Source of the DNA: Autumnicola lenta
GTDB taxonomy: Bacteria; Bacteroidota; Bacteroidia; Flavobacteriales; Flavobacteriaceae
Direction of reading: 5' to 3'
Length of the DNA stretch: 64,000 nt
Assembly: GCF_031846515.1 (NCBI RefSeq)
Contig: NZ_JAVRHO010000012.1
Coordinates: forward strand, 62,001-126,000
The notes under the pieces were generated by a model that was not told where the DNA came from, did no database searches, and saw only the letters and a program-made list of their open reading frames with translations. Below, piece by piece: positions 8,054 through 17,120 of this stretch (its first letter is position 1; every line of letters begins with the position of its first letter). Position numbers and translations under genes: made by a program.

Positions 8054-8740
8054 TTAATCTCTTCCCATGTAAATGCTCAGGAAGTAAAGAAGAGTAGCCA
8101 AAGAACCTACTGCAGCAACAACATAAGTTCTTGCAGCCCATTTGAGAGAATCTTCTGCCGCTTCATGCTCCTGGGAGCTCAACATATTCTCATTTTCCAA
8201 CCATACAAGTGCACGCTTGCTCGCATCATATTCTACCGGTAAAGTTACAAAGCTAAAGAGCGTTCCCATACCAAACATAATTATACCTATAAGTAAAATA
8301 GTGCTTCCCAGGGCAGTGGTAGCCATTAACATTAGACCACCAAAGATTACCCATTGTGAAAATCTTGAAGCAATACTCACTACCGGCACTAACTGGCTTC
8401 TCATTTTAAGCCAGCCATAGGCATTTGCATGTTGTACAGCGTGACCACATTCGTGAGCCGCAACTGCAGCCGCTGCCGCATTGCGTTGGGTATATACACC
8501 TTCGCTAAGGTTAATCGTCTTTTTAGCCGGGTTATAATGATCTGTTAGCATTCCCGGTGTCGAAATGACTTTTACATCATGAATACCATTATCATGTAGC
8601 ATCCTTTCGGCAATTTCCTTTCCGCTCATCCCGTTCTGCAGATGAACCTTAGAGTACTTTTTAAATTTACTCTTCAATTTATTGCTCACATACAGGCTTA
8701 CAATAAATATCAAACCAGCAATTATATAATATCCAAACAT
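8054..8740 (-). CDS. Membrane-bound zinc metallopeptidase (YugP-like)
   Basis: A 228-residue membrane protein with an N-terminal helix (YYIIAGLIFIVSLYV), the zinc site HECGH at residues 96-100 within AAVAAHECGHAVQHA, and two or three more helices. EYDASKRALVWLE (about residues 165-180) would carry the third metal ligand region of the family. This is the YugP/DUF zinc-peptidase type found in many bacteria, an integral membrane protease with no known natural substrate. It stands alone, convergent with ferritin. The family call is good; the role is open. Confidence 0.88.
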   Translation of the reverse strand: MFGYYIIAGLIFIVSLYVSNKLKSKFKKYSKVHLQNGMSGKEIAERMLHDNGIHDVKVISTPGMLTDHYNPAKKTINLSEGVYTQRNAAAAAVAAHECGHAVQHANAYGWLKMRSQLVPVVSIASRFSQWVIFGGLMLMATTALGSTILLIGIIMFGMGTLFSFVTLPVEYDASKRALVWLENENMLSSQEHEAAEDSLKWAARTYVVAAVGSLATLLYFLSIYMGRD

Positions 8741-8905
8741 CTTTTACAATTTTAAATCTTATCAAAGATAGCAAAAACCCGGCCAATACTTACAGCATCA
8801 GCATCTCTGCCATTCCAAATCTCTAAAAGCATTTAATTATTATAAATTTTTCTTTAGAAGTGAGATTCCTTCTATTTATGTTATTTCTCAAAGTAAGATA
8901 TTATC

Positions 8906-8913
8906 TATATTTG
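8906..8913 (+). promoter_or_regulatory. -7 promoter element for pyrH-frr
   Basis: TATATTTG fits TAnnTTTG and lies 24 bases before the pyrH start codon. The upstream -33 TTG is not evident. Confidence 0.45.
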
Positions 8914-8937
8914 CATCAATAATTTATACCTTTCACT

Positions 8938-9645
8938 ATGCATTACAAGAGAATACTTCTAAAATTATCGGGAGAAGCTTTAATGGGAGAACGCCAATAT
9001 GGCATAGATCCTATAAGGCTGGCAGAATATGCCGAAGAAATAAAATCGGTTACCGATAAAGGTATAGAAGTAGCAATAGTAATTGGTGGTGGAAATATAT
9101 TCAGAGGAGTTGCCGGCGCCAGCAAAGGCATGGACCGCGTACAGGGAGACCATATGGGAATGCTTGCTACTGTTATTAATGGGCTCGCTTTACAAAGCGC
9201 TCTTGAAGATGCAGGAATCCAGACAAGGTTGCAATCTGCCATTAAAATAAATGAAGTTGCAGAGCCCTTTATAAGAAGAAAAGCGATTCGTCACCTGGAA
9301 AAAGGAAGAGTGGTGATTTTTGGTGGAGGAACCGGGAATCCTTACTTCACAACAGATTCCGCAGCAGTTTTACGAGCTATAGAAATTCATGCAGATATTA
9401 TTCTAAAAGGAACAAGGGTTGATGGAATCTATACCGCAGACCCTGAAAAGGATAAAAAAGCAACCAAATTTGATTATATTACCTTTGAAGATGTAATTAA
9501 AAAAGGCCTGAAAGTCATGGATACCACCGCTTTTACGCTCAGCCATGAAAACGAGCTACCAATAATTGTATTTGATATGAACACTCCCGGAAACCTCATA
9601 AAAGTGGTTACGGGTGAAAAAATAGGAACAATAGTTAATTTGTAA
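8938..9645 (+). CDS. pyrH: UMP kinase
   Basis: A 235-residue amino-acid-kinase-fold enzyme that phosphorylates UMP to UDP in the cytosol, a hexamer in bacteria. Landmarks in order are KLSGEALMGERQYGID (residues 8-23), GGGNIFRG (about 50-57), GDHMGMLATVINGLAL (around 70-86), GTGNPYFTTDSAAVLRA (around 132-148) and LKGTRVDGIYTADP (around 157-170). Start and length are normal. It forms an operon with frr, 30 bases downstream, the usual bacterial order (often with tsf upstream, which is absent here). Confidence 0.96.
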   Translation: MHYKRILLKLSGEALMGERQYGIDPIRLAEYAEEIKSVTDKGIEVAIVIGGGNIFRGVAGASKGMDRVQGDHMGMLATVINGLALQSALEDAGIQTRLQSAIKINEVAEPFIRRKAIRHLEKGRVVIFGGGTGNPYFTTDSAAVLRAIEIHADIILKGTRVDGIYTADPEKDKKATKFDYITFEDVIKKGLKVMDTTAFTLSHENELPIIVFDMNTPGNLIKVVTGEKIGTIVNL

Positions 9646-9675
9646 ATTCACCTGAAAGATAAAAGTTTACTAAAA

Positions 9676-10230
9676 ATGGAAGACGAAGTTGATTTTATTA
9701 TAGATAGTACGAAAGAAGGAATGGACAGAGCCATTGAGCATTTAAAGAAGCAGTTGCTCAACATTCGTGCAGGTAAAGCAAACCCAGCGATGTTGGGCGG
9801 AGTCCTTGTAGAATATTACGGTGCAAAAACACCTTTAAACCAGGTCGCAAACGTTTCTACACCAGATGCCCGTACTATTTCTGTTCAGCCTTTTGAAAAG
9901 AAACTTATCCCCGAAATAGAAAAAGGGATCATGCAGGCCAATCTTGGTTTTAATCCTATGAATAATGGGGAAAGTGTAATTATAAACGTTCCGCCATTAA
10001 CAGAGGAACGTCGTACCCAGCTTGTAAAACAGGCAAAAGCCGAAGCCGAGGACGCGAAGATTGGCGTGAGGAACGACCGGAAATCTGCCAACAACGATCT
10101 TAAAAAGTTAGATATTTCTGAAGATTTGCTTAAAAGTGCTGAAGCAGATGTTCAGGAGCTTACTGATAATCACATCACAAAAATTGATGAAATTCTGGTG
10201 GTGAAAGAAAAAGAAATTATGACGATATAA
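9676..10230 (+). CDS. frr: Ribosome recycling factor
   Basis: A 184-residue protein of exactly the usual RRF length. It begins with the helical segment STKEGMDRAIEHLKKQLLNIRAGKANPAML, then the beta domain (VEYYGAKTPLNQVANV, ARTISVQPFEK) and closes with the long helices PLTEERRTQLVKQAK and IGVRNDRKSANNDLKK. With EF-G it splits the post-termination ribosome into subunits. It follows pyrH by 30 bases and is ended by a strong hairpin terminator 23 bases after its stop. Confidence 0.96.
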   Translation: MEDEVDFIIDSTKEGMDRAIEHLKKQLLNIRAGKANPAMLGGVLVEYYGAKTPLNQVANVSTPDARTISVQPFEKKLIPEIEKGIMQANLGFNPMNNGESVIINVPPLTEERRTQLVKQAKAEAEDAKIGVRNDRKSANNDLKKLDISEDLLKSAEADVQELTDNHITKIDEILVVKEKEIMTI

Positions 10231-10252
10231 CGTTCAAAATTTCTCTTTGACG

Positions 10253-10305
10253 AAAATTGCCAAATTCAGCCTGCCGCTTTGGGAGACTTAATTTGGCAAT
10301 TTTTA
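10253..10305 (+). terminator. Terminator after frr
   Basis: AAAATTGCCAAATT at 10253-10266 pairs perfectly with AATTTGGCAATTTT at 10290-10303, followed by T-rich sequence. A second, weaker palindrome (CTGAAGAT / ATCTTCAG, 10318-10340) lies just before the next gene. Confidence 0.75.
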
Positions 10306-10354
10306 TTTTAGTGGCTACTGAAGATTTATAGTATCTTCAGAATAAAAATTTTAT

Positions 10355-12826
10355 ATGCACAAATTTCTGTTTTTTGCTCTCCCGTTGCTCTCGTTTTTCA
10401 GCCTTACAGCTCAAAACGAGGTATCAGGAAAAATAGTTAATGCAGAAAACGGAGAACCGCTTCCCTATGCAACAATAAGTTATGGAAATGACCGGAATGT
10501 GATGACCAACATTGACGGCTCTTTTGAGATTACTTATAAGGAGGACCAAATTCAGCTAAAAATCACTTACGTAGGCTTTTTTAGCAAGAATGTAGAAATT
10601 TCAGATGCCATAACGTACGTTGTGGTGAAAATGCAACCTTCCGTAGAAAATCTTAATCCTGTTTTTATTTCTTCCGAAGAAAATACTGCAAACAGTATCA
10701 TCAAAATGGCAATTGCAGCCAGGGAACAGAATGATCCCGAGCAGGCACTGGAGGCTTTTCAGCATAACACTTATACTAAATTTATTATCGACAACCAATC
10801 TGACGCTGTAAACCTGGAAACCGACACTACAAATGTAGAGGTTGAAACGATCATCAACACCGCCAGGGCTTACCTTTCAGAAAAAATATCAAAAACAGCT
10901 TTTCAGAAGAAAATAGGAAGAACAGAAACAATCCTGGGCCTGAAAACTGCAGGTTTTGAAGAGCCGGTTTATGAAATGCTCTCGCTGGAAGCCAATCCTT
11001 ATTCTTTATACAAAAAAGATTATAAGTTATTCCAAACGGATTATGCAGGACCATTGGCAGATAATGCCCTTAAAAATTACAATTTTAAAATTCTCGACAC
11101 CACAACTACAGACCATCCCGCTTATGTGATTTACTTTGAACCAAAACGTGAAAAAACAGTCGCAGGCCTGGAGGGAATTTTATACCTGGACGTTTCGAGC
11201 TATGCGATACAGCGTGCAAAAGCACAATTATTAGGCGCTATAAAACTGGAGGTAAACCATCATTATAAATATTATGATGAAGCAGGAATATGGTTTCCGG
11301 AAAGACAGACCACCACTATACGTCCCAGCACGGGAGAAAAGGATATTGCGGTCTTTGGAGGAGTAATTTCTGTAGGAACTCTGCAGAGAAGCGATAACAT
11401 TGTTAACCGGGTTCTTGGCTCCGGAGAGGTGCGCCCAGATGCTGTTCTTTCTTCCAGTTCTACCAATTATGATGTTGTTTTTGAAGCGCCCAAAGATCTT
11501 CAACGAAATCCCGCAAGTATAGAAGTTCCCCCCGAAGCTGGTGAACAGCCGGAGTCTTTTTGGAAAACTAACCGGCAGGAGCCCTTTACTTATCGTGATA
11601 AAAATGCCGCCCAATATGTGGATAGTATTGTAAAGGCCAATAATGTAGAACGTAGGATTGAGGTGAAACAGGCGCTATCAAATGGCAATTATCCACTTGG
11701 TTTTTGGAATTTTAACATAGGTGCTTTTTACTCTTCCAATGGTCACGAAGGCTGGCGGCTGGGACTGGGAGGCAGAACCAACGATAAATTATCAGACCAC
11801 TTTAATCTTCATGGGTATGGCGCTTATGGCCTAAGGGATAAAAAATTTAAGTATAATATTGGAACCCAAATCTATCTCGACAAATCTTCAGGAACAAACT
11901 TGAATATTGATTACACAGATGATATACGGGAATTTGGTGCTTTTCAATACCGCAAAAAGGTAGATTTATTTTCACTCTTCAGGCCGCGCTTTGGCAATAT
12001 TGCCTCTTATTTTAACCATAGAACTTTAAGTACAGGGTTGGAGCACCGTTTCAACGCCTATACGACTTCAGAGTTGCTGGTAAGCAATAGCCGCATTTCC
12101 ATGAACGAGAGTTTTGAATACAGCTATTTGCATAACGGACAACTTTATTCGGAATATGATATTACCGAAATTACTTTTTCCGTTTTATGGCGGCCGTTTA
12201 GCAGATTTCTCCATACTCCTGAAGAAAATGTCCTGCTGGAAAGAGGTTTTCCACGATTAACTGCACAGGTTTCCCAGGCAGTAGAAGGAATTGCAGGTGG
12301 GGATTTCACGTTTACACGTGCCGGAATTATGGTGGAGCATGAAATAAGCCAGCTTGACCAGTCCAGGACAGAATTTATTTTTGAAGCTAATTATGCCTTT
12401 GGTGATCTTCCGCTTACGCATGTTTTCCATACATCCCCCAACAATGTAAATGAACCAAAAATCCTAAATCGTTTTGCTGTGGCAGGAAGGACCGCTTTCG
12501 AAACCATGTATTTTAATGAATTCTTTAGTGACAGGCAGGCCATGTTTCACATAAGGCATCAACTACGCCCCTTTTACATCACTCGCAGCTTCAAACCGGA
12601 GCTTGTCATGTTTTCCAGGTTTGCCATTGGTGATTTTGAAGATATGGACAATCATCCTTTTGCAGAATTTAAAACGCTAAAGCACGGTTATTCTGAAGCC
12701 GGCGTGGAGCTAAACAATATTCTCCTTGGATTCGGCCTTAGCGCGGCATATAGATTTGGAGCTTATCACCTCCCGGACTTCAGAGAAAACTTTTCCTTCA
12801 AGTTTACTTTCGCGTTACCGTTATAG
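10355..12826 (+). CDS. DUF5686 outer-membrane protein with carboxypeptidase-regulatory-like domain
   Basis: A 823-residue protein. A signal peptide (MHKFLFFALPLLSFFSLTAQ) precedes a carboxypeptidase-regulatory-like beta sandwich (EVSGKIVNAENGEPLPYATIS through about residue 95), as in the N-terminal domains of SusC-type proteins. A DUF5686 region follows, then a C-terminal part rich in aromatic alternating strands (residues about 430-823, ending FSFKFTFALPL with terminal aromatics) that looks like an outer-membrane beta barrel. No TonB plug is seen. The family is common in Bacteroidota and its cargo is unknown. It is the only gene between the frr terminator and the RND-type exporter, 75 bases downstream. 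Confidence 0.82.
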   Translation: MHKFLFFALPLLSFFSLTAQNEVSGKIVNAENGEPLPYATISYGNDRNVMTNIDGSFEITYKEDQIQLKITYVGFFSKNVEISDAITYVVVKMQPSVENLNPVFISSEENTANSIIKMAIAAREQNDPEQALEAFQHNTYTKFIIDNQSDAVNLETDTTNVEVETIINTARAYLSEKISKTAFQKKIGRTETILGLKTAGFEEPVYEMLSLEANPYSLYKKDYKLFQTDYAGPLADNALKNYNFKILDTTTTDHPAYVIYFEPKREKTVAGLEGILYLDVSSYAIQRAKAQLLGAIKLEVNHHYKYYDEAGIWFPERQTTTIRPSTGEKDIAVFGGVISVGTLQRSDNIVNRVLGSGEVRPDAVLSSSSTNYDVVFEAPKDLQRNPASIEVPPEAGEQPESFWKTNRQEPFTYRDKNAAQYVDSIVKANNVERRIEVKQALSNGNYPLGFWNFNIGAFYSSNGHEGWRLGLGGRTNDKLSDHFNLHGYGAYGLRDKKFKYNIGTQIYLDKSSGTNLNIDYTDDIREFGAFQYRKKVDLFSLFRPRFGNIASYFNHRTLSTGLEHRFNAYTTSELLVSNSRISMNESFEYSYLHNGQLYSEYDITEITFSVLWRPFSRFLHTPEENVLLERGFPRLTAQVSQAVEGIAGGDFTFTRAGIMVEHEISQLDQSRTEFIFEANYAFGDLPLTHVFHTSPNNVNEPKILNRFAVAGRTAFETMYFNEFFSDRQAMFHIRHQLRPFYITRSFKPELVMFSRFAIGDFEDMDNHPFAEFKTLKHGYSEAGVELNNILLGFGLSAAYRFGAYHLPDFRENFSFKFTFALPL

Positions 12827-12873
12827 AATTATACTTTACCGCCTCAAAAAGCAGTATTTAACTGAGCTTTTTC

Positions 12874-12881
12874 TAACTTTG
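12874..12881 (+). promoter_or_regulatory. -7 promoter element for MMPL/RND exporter
   Basis: TAACTTTG matches TAnnTTTG, 20 bases before ATG 12902. It suggests that the exporter has its own promoter although the DUF5686 gene is only 75 bases upstream. Confidence 0.45.
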
Positions 12882-12901
12882 CCATCCTTTAAAAACTCAC
12901 C

Positions 12902-15322
12902 ATGTCTAAATTATTCAGCTTTGGTTTCTGGAATTCCGTAGCGCGGCTTATTCTGCGAAACAGGCTAATTATAATTTTTATTATTCTCGGGATTACCGTA
13001 GCTCTTGCCACGCAGTGGAAAAACATGCGCTTTTCTTATACTGAAGCCAACCTACTGCCAGATGATCATCCCATAAATCAGGTTTATTATGATTTCCTGG
13101 ACAAATTTGGAGAAGAAGGAAATTTAATTGTTATTGCTGTTAAGGATTCCTCTTTATTTACTCCGAAAAAGTTTGAGGCATGGACAAATCTCAACGACAG
13201 TCTGGAAACTTTTCCCGAAGTCGATTATGTACTCTCTTTAGGTAATCTGCAAACACTGGAGAAATTTAACGATCCCAATCGGTTTGAAATGGTTCCTTTT
13301 ATTGAAGAGGAAAATCCCGGAGAGGAGCAGCTGCAGGATTATGAAGATGAATTATTTAACCGGCTTCCATTTTACGAAAACCTGGTTTACAGTGCCAACT
13401 CTAATACGGTTCAATCTGCACTATATATTAATAAAGACATTGTCAATTCTGAAGATAGAAAAACTTTTGTTCTTGAAGAACTGACTCCGCTACTAGAAAA
13501 ATTTGATGAAGAGTATGATCTGGACATCCGGGTTTCCGGAATGCCTTACATCAGGACGCTCAATTCGCAGAACATCATAGACGAAATAAGTATGTTCCTG
13601 CTGGCCGCTTTGCTGGTCACTTCCCTGATCTTCTTTTTCTTCTTTCGTTCTATAAGGGCTACTGTAATTTCCATGATTACCGTTTGTATTGGTGTAATGT
13701 GGGCGTTTGGGGTAATTGGTCTTCTCCACTACGAGATCACCATCCTAACCGCGATTATTCCGCCGCTAATTATCGTAATTGGAATTCCCAACTGTATTTT
13801 CCTGATTAATAAATATCAGCAGGAAATCAAGAAGCACGGAAACCAGGCGAAATCCCTGCAGCGGGTTATTACGAAGGTTGGAAACGCTACCCTCATGACC
13901 AATGTGACCACAGCTTCCGGGTTTGCAACCTTTATCTTAACAGATAGCACATTATTGAAGGAATTTGGTGTTGTAGCTTCCATAAATATTCTTGCACTAT
14001 TTCTCCTCTGCCTGCTGGTAATCCCAATTATCTACAGCTACATGTCTTTGCCGAAGGACAAACACCTTAAGCATTTAAACAAACGCTGGATTGGTGGTTT
14101 TGTTGGCTGGATGGAAAACATGGTGAGGCACCGCAGAATTACAATTTATATAGTCTCAGTAGGATTACTTGCCGCAAGCATCATTGGTATTTACAATATT
14201 AAAGTTTCAGGAAGTTTGCTTGAAGATATGCCTCAGGAAGCGGAATTCTTCCAGGATATAAAATTCTTTGAAGAGGAATTCGACGGAATAATGCCTTTGG
14301 AAATTTATATTGATACGCAGCGCAAACAGGGTGTCATGAAGCTTTCCACATTAAAAAGAATGGAAAAGCTGGAAAATTTGATTGCTGAAGTTCCTGAACT
14401 TTCGCAACCACTTTCTGTAGTCCGCCTGGTAAAATATTCAAAGCAGGCCTACTACAACGGCAATCCAAAGTATTACCAGCTACCAAGTTCACAGGAACAG
14501 AATTTTATCATGCCGTATATACAGGGAATGCCTTCAACAGAAAATCTGCTGGGAACATATGTAGATTCCACAGGGCAATATGCCCGAATCACGACCTTTA
14601 TGAAGGACATTGGTACTGAGGAAATGGAGGGAATTGAAGAAGACCTTTGGCCACAAATCAACAAAATATTCCCTGAAGAACGATATAATGTTTCCCTTAC
14701 CGGAAAAGCATTGATTTTTCAAAAAGGGACGAATTACCTGGTAAAAAACCTCGTATTGTCGCTTTCACTTGCCATTTTCCTGATTGCTATTTTAATGGCC
14801 TGGATGTTCAGGTCCTTCAGGATGATTCTTATTTCATTGGTGCCAAACCTGTTACCGCTACTGGTCACGGCAGGAATGATGGGTTTTCTTGGAGTCCCCA
14901 TAAAACCTTCAACAATTCTTGTTTTCAGCATCGCATTTGGTATTTCTGTAGATGACACCATACACTTCCTGGCAAAATACCGGCAGGAATTAAAGGCCAA
15001 TAATTGGAAAATTAAGAGATCGGTCTATGCGGCATTAAAAGAAACCGGCGTAAGTATGTTCTACACCTCCATTGTTTTATTTTTCGGTTTTTCAGTGTTT
15101 ATGATAAGCAGTTTTGGCGGAACGGTGGCCCTTGGCGGATTAGTTTCTGCCACTCTGTTGTTTGCCATGCTGGCTAATCTGCTCCTTCTCCCTTCTTTGC
15201 TGCTTTCTTTGGAAAAAAGCATTGCCAACAAGGAGATTATGAAAGAACCGGCAATTAATATTGTAGAGAGTTCTGAAGATGATGACGAAATTACCAGGGA
15301 GGAGAACAACAACAAATATTAA
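12902..15322 (+). CDS. MMPL/RND superfamily exporter
   Basis: An 806-residue transporter of the two-fold repeated RND plan in its short form: one membrane helix near residue 25, a large periplasmic loop to about 225, five helices (SMFLLAALLVTSLIFFFFF and following), then again a helix near 418, a loop to about 615 and five helices. The tetrapeptide region GISVDDTIHFLAKYR (about 681-695) is the second-half signature with paired aspartates used for proton coupling in MMPL and HpnN-type proteins; the first half has GIPNCIFLINKYQQE instead, without acidic residues. Substrates in the family are lipids or hydrophobic molecules. The C-terminal tail is acidic (SSEDDDEITREE). No adaptor or channel gene is adjacent. 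Confidence 0.85.
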   Translation: MSKLFSFGFWNSVARLILRNRLIIIFIILGITVALATQWKNMRFSYTEANLLPDDHPINQVYYDFLDKFGEEGNLIVIAVKDSSLFTPKKFEAWTNLNDSLETFPEVDYVLSLGNLQTLEKFNDPNRFEMVPFIEEENPGEEQLQDYEDELFNRLPFYENLVYSANSNTVQSALYINKDIVNSEDRKTFVLEELTPLLEKFDEEYDLDIRVSGMPYIRTLNSQNIIDEISMFLLAALLVTSLIFFFFFRSIRATVISMITVCIGVMWAFGVIGLLHYEITILTAIIPPLIIVIGIPNCIFLINKYQQEIKKHGNQAKSLQRVITKVGNATLMTNVTTASGFATFILTDSTLLKEFGVVASINILALFLLCLLVIPIIYSYMSLPKDKHLKHLNKRWIGGFVGWMENMVRHRRITIYIVSVGLLAASIIGIYNIKVSGSLLEDMPQEAEFFQDIKFFEEEFDGIMPLEIYIDTQRKQGVMKLSTLKRMEKLENLIAEVPELSQPLSVVRLVKYSKQAYYNGNPKYYQLPSSQEQNFIMPYIQGMPSTENLLGTYVDSTGQYARITTFMKDIGTEEMEGIEEDLWPQINKIFPEERYNVSLTGKALIFQKGTNYLVKNLVLSLSLAIFLIAILMAWMFRSFRMILISLVPNLLPLLVTAGMMGFLGVPIKPSTILVFSIAFGISVDDTIHFLAKYRQELKANNWKIKRSVYAALKETGVSMFYTSIVLFFGFSVFMISSFGGTVALGGLVSATLLFAMLANLLLLPSLLLSLEKSIANKEIMKEPAINIVESSEDDDEITREENNNKY

Positions 15323-15333
15323 AAATCAAAGCT

Positions 15334-15363
15334 TTGCAGGCAACAACGGAAAATTTATCTTTG
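15334..15363 (+). promoter_or_regulatory. Full -33/-7 promoter for asnS
   Basis: TTG at 15334-15336 and TATCTTTG at 15356-15363 are separated by 19 bases, which is the textbook spacing of the Bacteroidota primary sigma factor. The start codon is 21 bases further on. This is the clearest complete promoter in the window. Confidence 0.7.
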
Positions 15364-15384
15364 TTGCCATCTAAATCTAATTAA

Positions 15385-16827
15385 ATGACACAGGCAAAAG
15401 TTGCTGAATTACTGGACAGCAATCAGTTTTTACAGGAATTTCAGGTAAAAGGATGGGTACGTTCCTTTAGAAGTAACCGCTTTATTGCGTTAAACGACGG
15501 CTCAACAATTAATAACCTCCAGTGCGTTATAGATTTTGAAAATACCGATGAAGACATTCTGAAAAGGATCACTGTTGGCGCCGCCATTGGCGTAAAAGGA
15601 ACTTTAAAAGAAAGTGCCGGAAGTCAGCAACGCGTGGAAATTGACGTGAACGAAGTTGAGATTTACGGCGATGCAAATCCCGAAGAAGTAAAACTCACCA
15701 TACTTTCGCCCAAACGCCACAGTCTTGAAAAACTTCGTGAACAGGCGCATTTAAGAGTACGTACAAACACTTTTGGTGCTGTAATGCGGGTGCGTTCCAA
15801 ACTGTCTTTTGCGGTACACAGCTATTTTCAGCAGAACAATTTTCATTACGTAAATACGCCAATTATCACCGGAAGCGATGCCGAAGGTGCAGGTGAAATG
15901 TTTAAAGTAACCAATTTTGATCTCGAGAATCCGCCGAGAAAGGAAAACGGTTCTATCGATTACAAAAAAGATTTCTTCGGAAAAGAAACCAATTTGACCG
16001 TTTCGGGACAGCTAGAAGGGGAAACTTTCGCACTTGGCCTGGGTCAGATTTATACTTTTGGACCTACTTTTAGAGCTGAAAATTCCAATACCTCCCGCCA
16101 CTTAGCCGAATTCTGGATGATAGAACCGGAAGTGGCTTTTTGCGACCTGGACGGCAATATGGATCTTGCTGAAGATTTTATAAAATATGTATTGAAGTAC
16201 GTTCTTGAAAACTGCAAGGATGACCTGGAATTTTTGGATCAGCGTCTCTCTAATGAGGACAAAGCAAAACCAAAAGCAGAACGAAGTGAGATGGGATTGC
16301 TGGAGAAACTTCATTTTGTGCTCGATAACAACTTTAAGCGCGTAAGTTATACCGAAGCGATTGATATTTTAAAAGATTCCAAGCCGAATAAAAAGAAGAA
16401 ATTTAATTATCTTATTGAAGAGTGGGGTGCTGACCTACAAAGTGAACACGAGCGTTTTCTCGTAGAAAAACATTTCAAATCCCCGGTAATTTTATTTGAT
16501 TATCCGGCCAATATTAAAGCTTTTTACATGCGCCTGAATGAAGACGGTAAAACCGTGAGGGCAATGGATATCCTTTTCCCGGGAATTGGGGAAATTGTAG
16601 GTGGGTCACAGCGGGAAGAACGTTTGGATGTGCTTCAGGATAAAATGAAAGCTTTGGGAATAGACGAAGAAGAACTTTGGTGGTATCTTGACACCCGTAG
16701 ATTTGGTACCTGCGTACATAGCGGATTTGGATTAGGTTTTGAACGACTCGTGCTGTTCGTAACCGGAATGAGCAATATACGCGACGTAATCCCATTCCCG
16801 AGGACACCGCAAAACGCGGAGTTTTAG
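15385..16827 (+). CDS. asnS: Asparaginyl-tRNA synthetase
   Basis: A 480-residue class II synthetase. An OB-fold anticodon-binding domain comes first (FQVKGWVRSFRSNRFIALNDGS, about residues 17-38), then the catalytic domain with motif 2 (TFRAENSNTSRHLAEFWMIE, about 230-249) and motif 3 (GLGFERLVLFVTGMSNIRDV near the end). Lack of an acidic insertion and the terminal RDVIPFPRTPQNAEF mark it as asparagine- rather than aspartate-specific; aspS is encoded separately at 40 kb. It charges tRNA-Asn directly. It is preceded by a complete promoter and followed by a hairpin repeat that can act as terminator. Confidence 0.95.
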   Translation: MTQAKVAELLDSNQFLQEFQVKGWVRSFRSNRFIALNDGSTINNLQCVIDFENTDEDILKRITVGAAIGVKGTLKESAGSQQRVEIDVNEVEIYGDANPEEVKLTILSPKRHSLEKLREQAHLRVRTNTFGAVMRVRSKLSFAVHSYFQQNNFHYVNTPIITGSDAEGAGEMFKVTNFDLENPPRKENGSIDYKKDFFGKETNLTVSGQLEGETFALGLGQIYTFGPTFRAENSNTSRHLAEFWMIEPEVAFCDLDGNMDLAEDFIKYVLKYVLENCKDDLEFLDQRLSNEDKAKPKAERSEMGLLEKLHFVLDNNFKRVSYTEAIDILKDSKPNKKKKFNYLIEEWGADLQSEHERFLVEKHFKSPVILFDYPANIKAFYMRLNEDGKTVRAMDILFPGIGEIVGGSQREERLDVLQDKMKALGIDEEELWWYLDTRRFGTCVHSGFGLGFERLVLFVTGMSNIRDVIPFPRTPQNAEF

Positions 16828-16841
16828 AAGAGTAATTCTAA

Positions 16842-16880
16842 AAACCTCACAGGTTTTGAAAACCTGTGAGGTTTGTTTTT
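16842..16880 (+). terminator. Hairpin repeat/terminator after asnS
   Basis: AAACCTCACAGGTTT and AAACCTGTGAGGTTT form a perfect 15-bp stem with a three-base loop, followed by TGTTTTTT. A close relative lies at 17059-17097; the two differ at stem positions that change together on both arms, so pairing is kept. Confidence 0.7.
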
Positions 16881-16907
16881 TATCTTTCATAGTTGAAATA
16901 ATCTGCA

Positions 16908-17036
16908 ATGATGAAGAAGATCAAATCCCTAAGCATTTTGGAAATTATTGGATTGGTATTTTCCGTGTATGTTATTGTCCGGTTTATTGTTTTTACTGTA
17001 AATGCAGCTCTGGACGGCTGGAACAATCCATTTTAA
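16908..17036 (+). CDS. 42-residue single-span membrane peptide
   Basis: A short frame starting ATG ATG at 16908 and ending TAA at 17036. It codes for a basic N-terminus (MMKKIKSL), one strongly hydrophobic helix (ILEIIGLVFSVYVIVRFIVF) and a short polar tail ending in DGWNNPF. I do not recognise a named family. It occupies almost the whole space between the two hairpin repeats after asnS, each of which could terminate transcription, so it would be a separate small transcription unit. The composition (helix plus a Trp-rich tail) is unlike random sequence, but no promoter box could be seen with confidence. Confidence 0.5.
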   Translation: MMKKIKSLSILEIIGLVFSVYVIVRFIVFTVNAALDGWNNPF

Positions 17037-17058
17037 GCCATAGAACCTGAATTATAAT

Positions 17059-17097
17059 AAACCTGACAGGTTTTGGAAACCTGTCAGGTTTGTTTTT
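17059..17097 (+). terminator. Hairpin repeat/terminator after the small peptide gene
   Basis: AAACCTGACAGGTTT (17059-17073) and AAACCTGTCAGGTTT (17077-17091) form a perfect 15-bp stem with a three-base loop and are followed by TGTTTTT. It is a sequence relative of the 16842 hairpin with compensated changes. Confidence 0.7.
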
Positions 17098-17120
17098 AGG
17101 GTTATCCCTACGACAAACTA

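Noticed and set aside
10318..10340. Palindrome CTGAAGAT/ATCTTCAG before the DUF5686 gene, considered as an operator or second terminator
   Set aside because: Stem of eight pairs without T-run and no second copy in the window; it can be accidental.
16856..17050. Alternative 64-codon frame over the small peptide gene
   Set aside because: It begins within the terminator hairpin and its product has no membrane helix or other order; the 42-codon frame explains the segment better.
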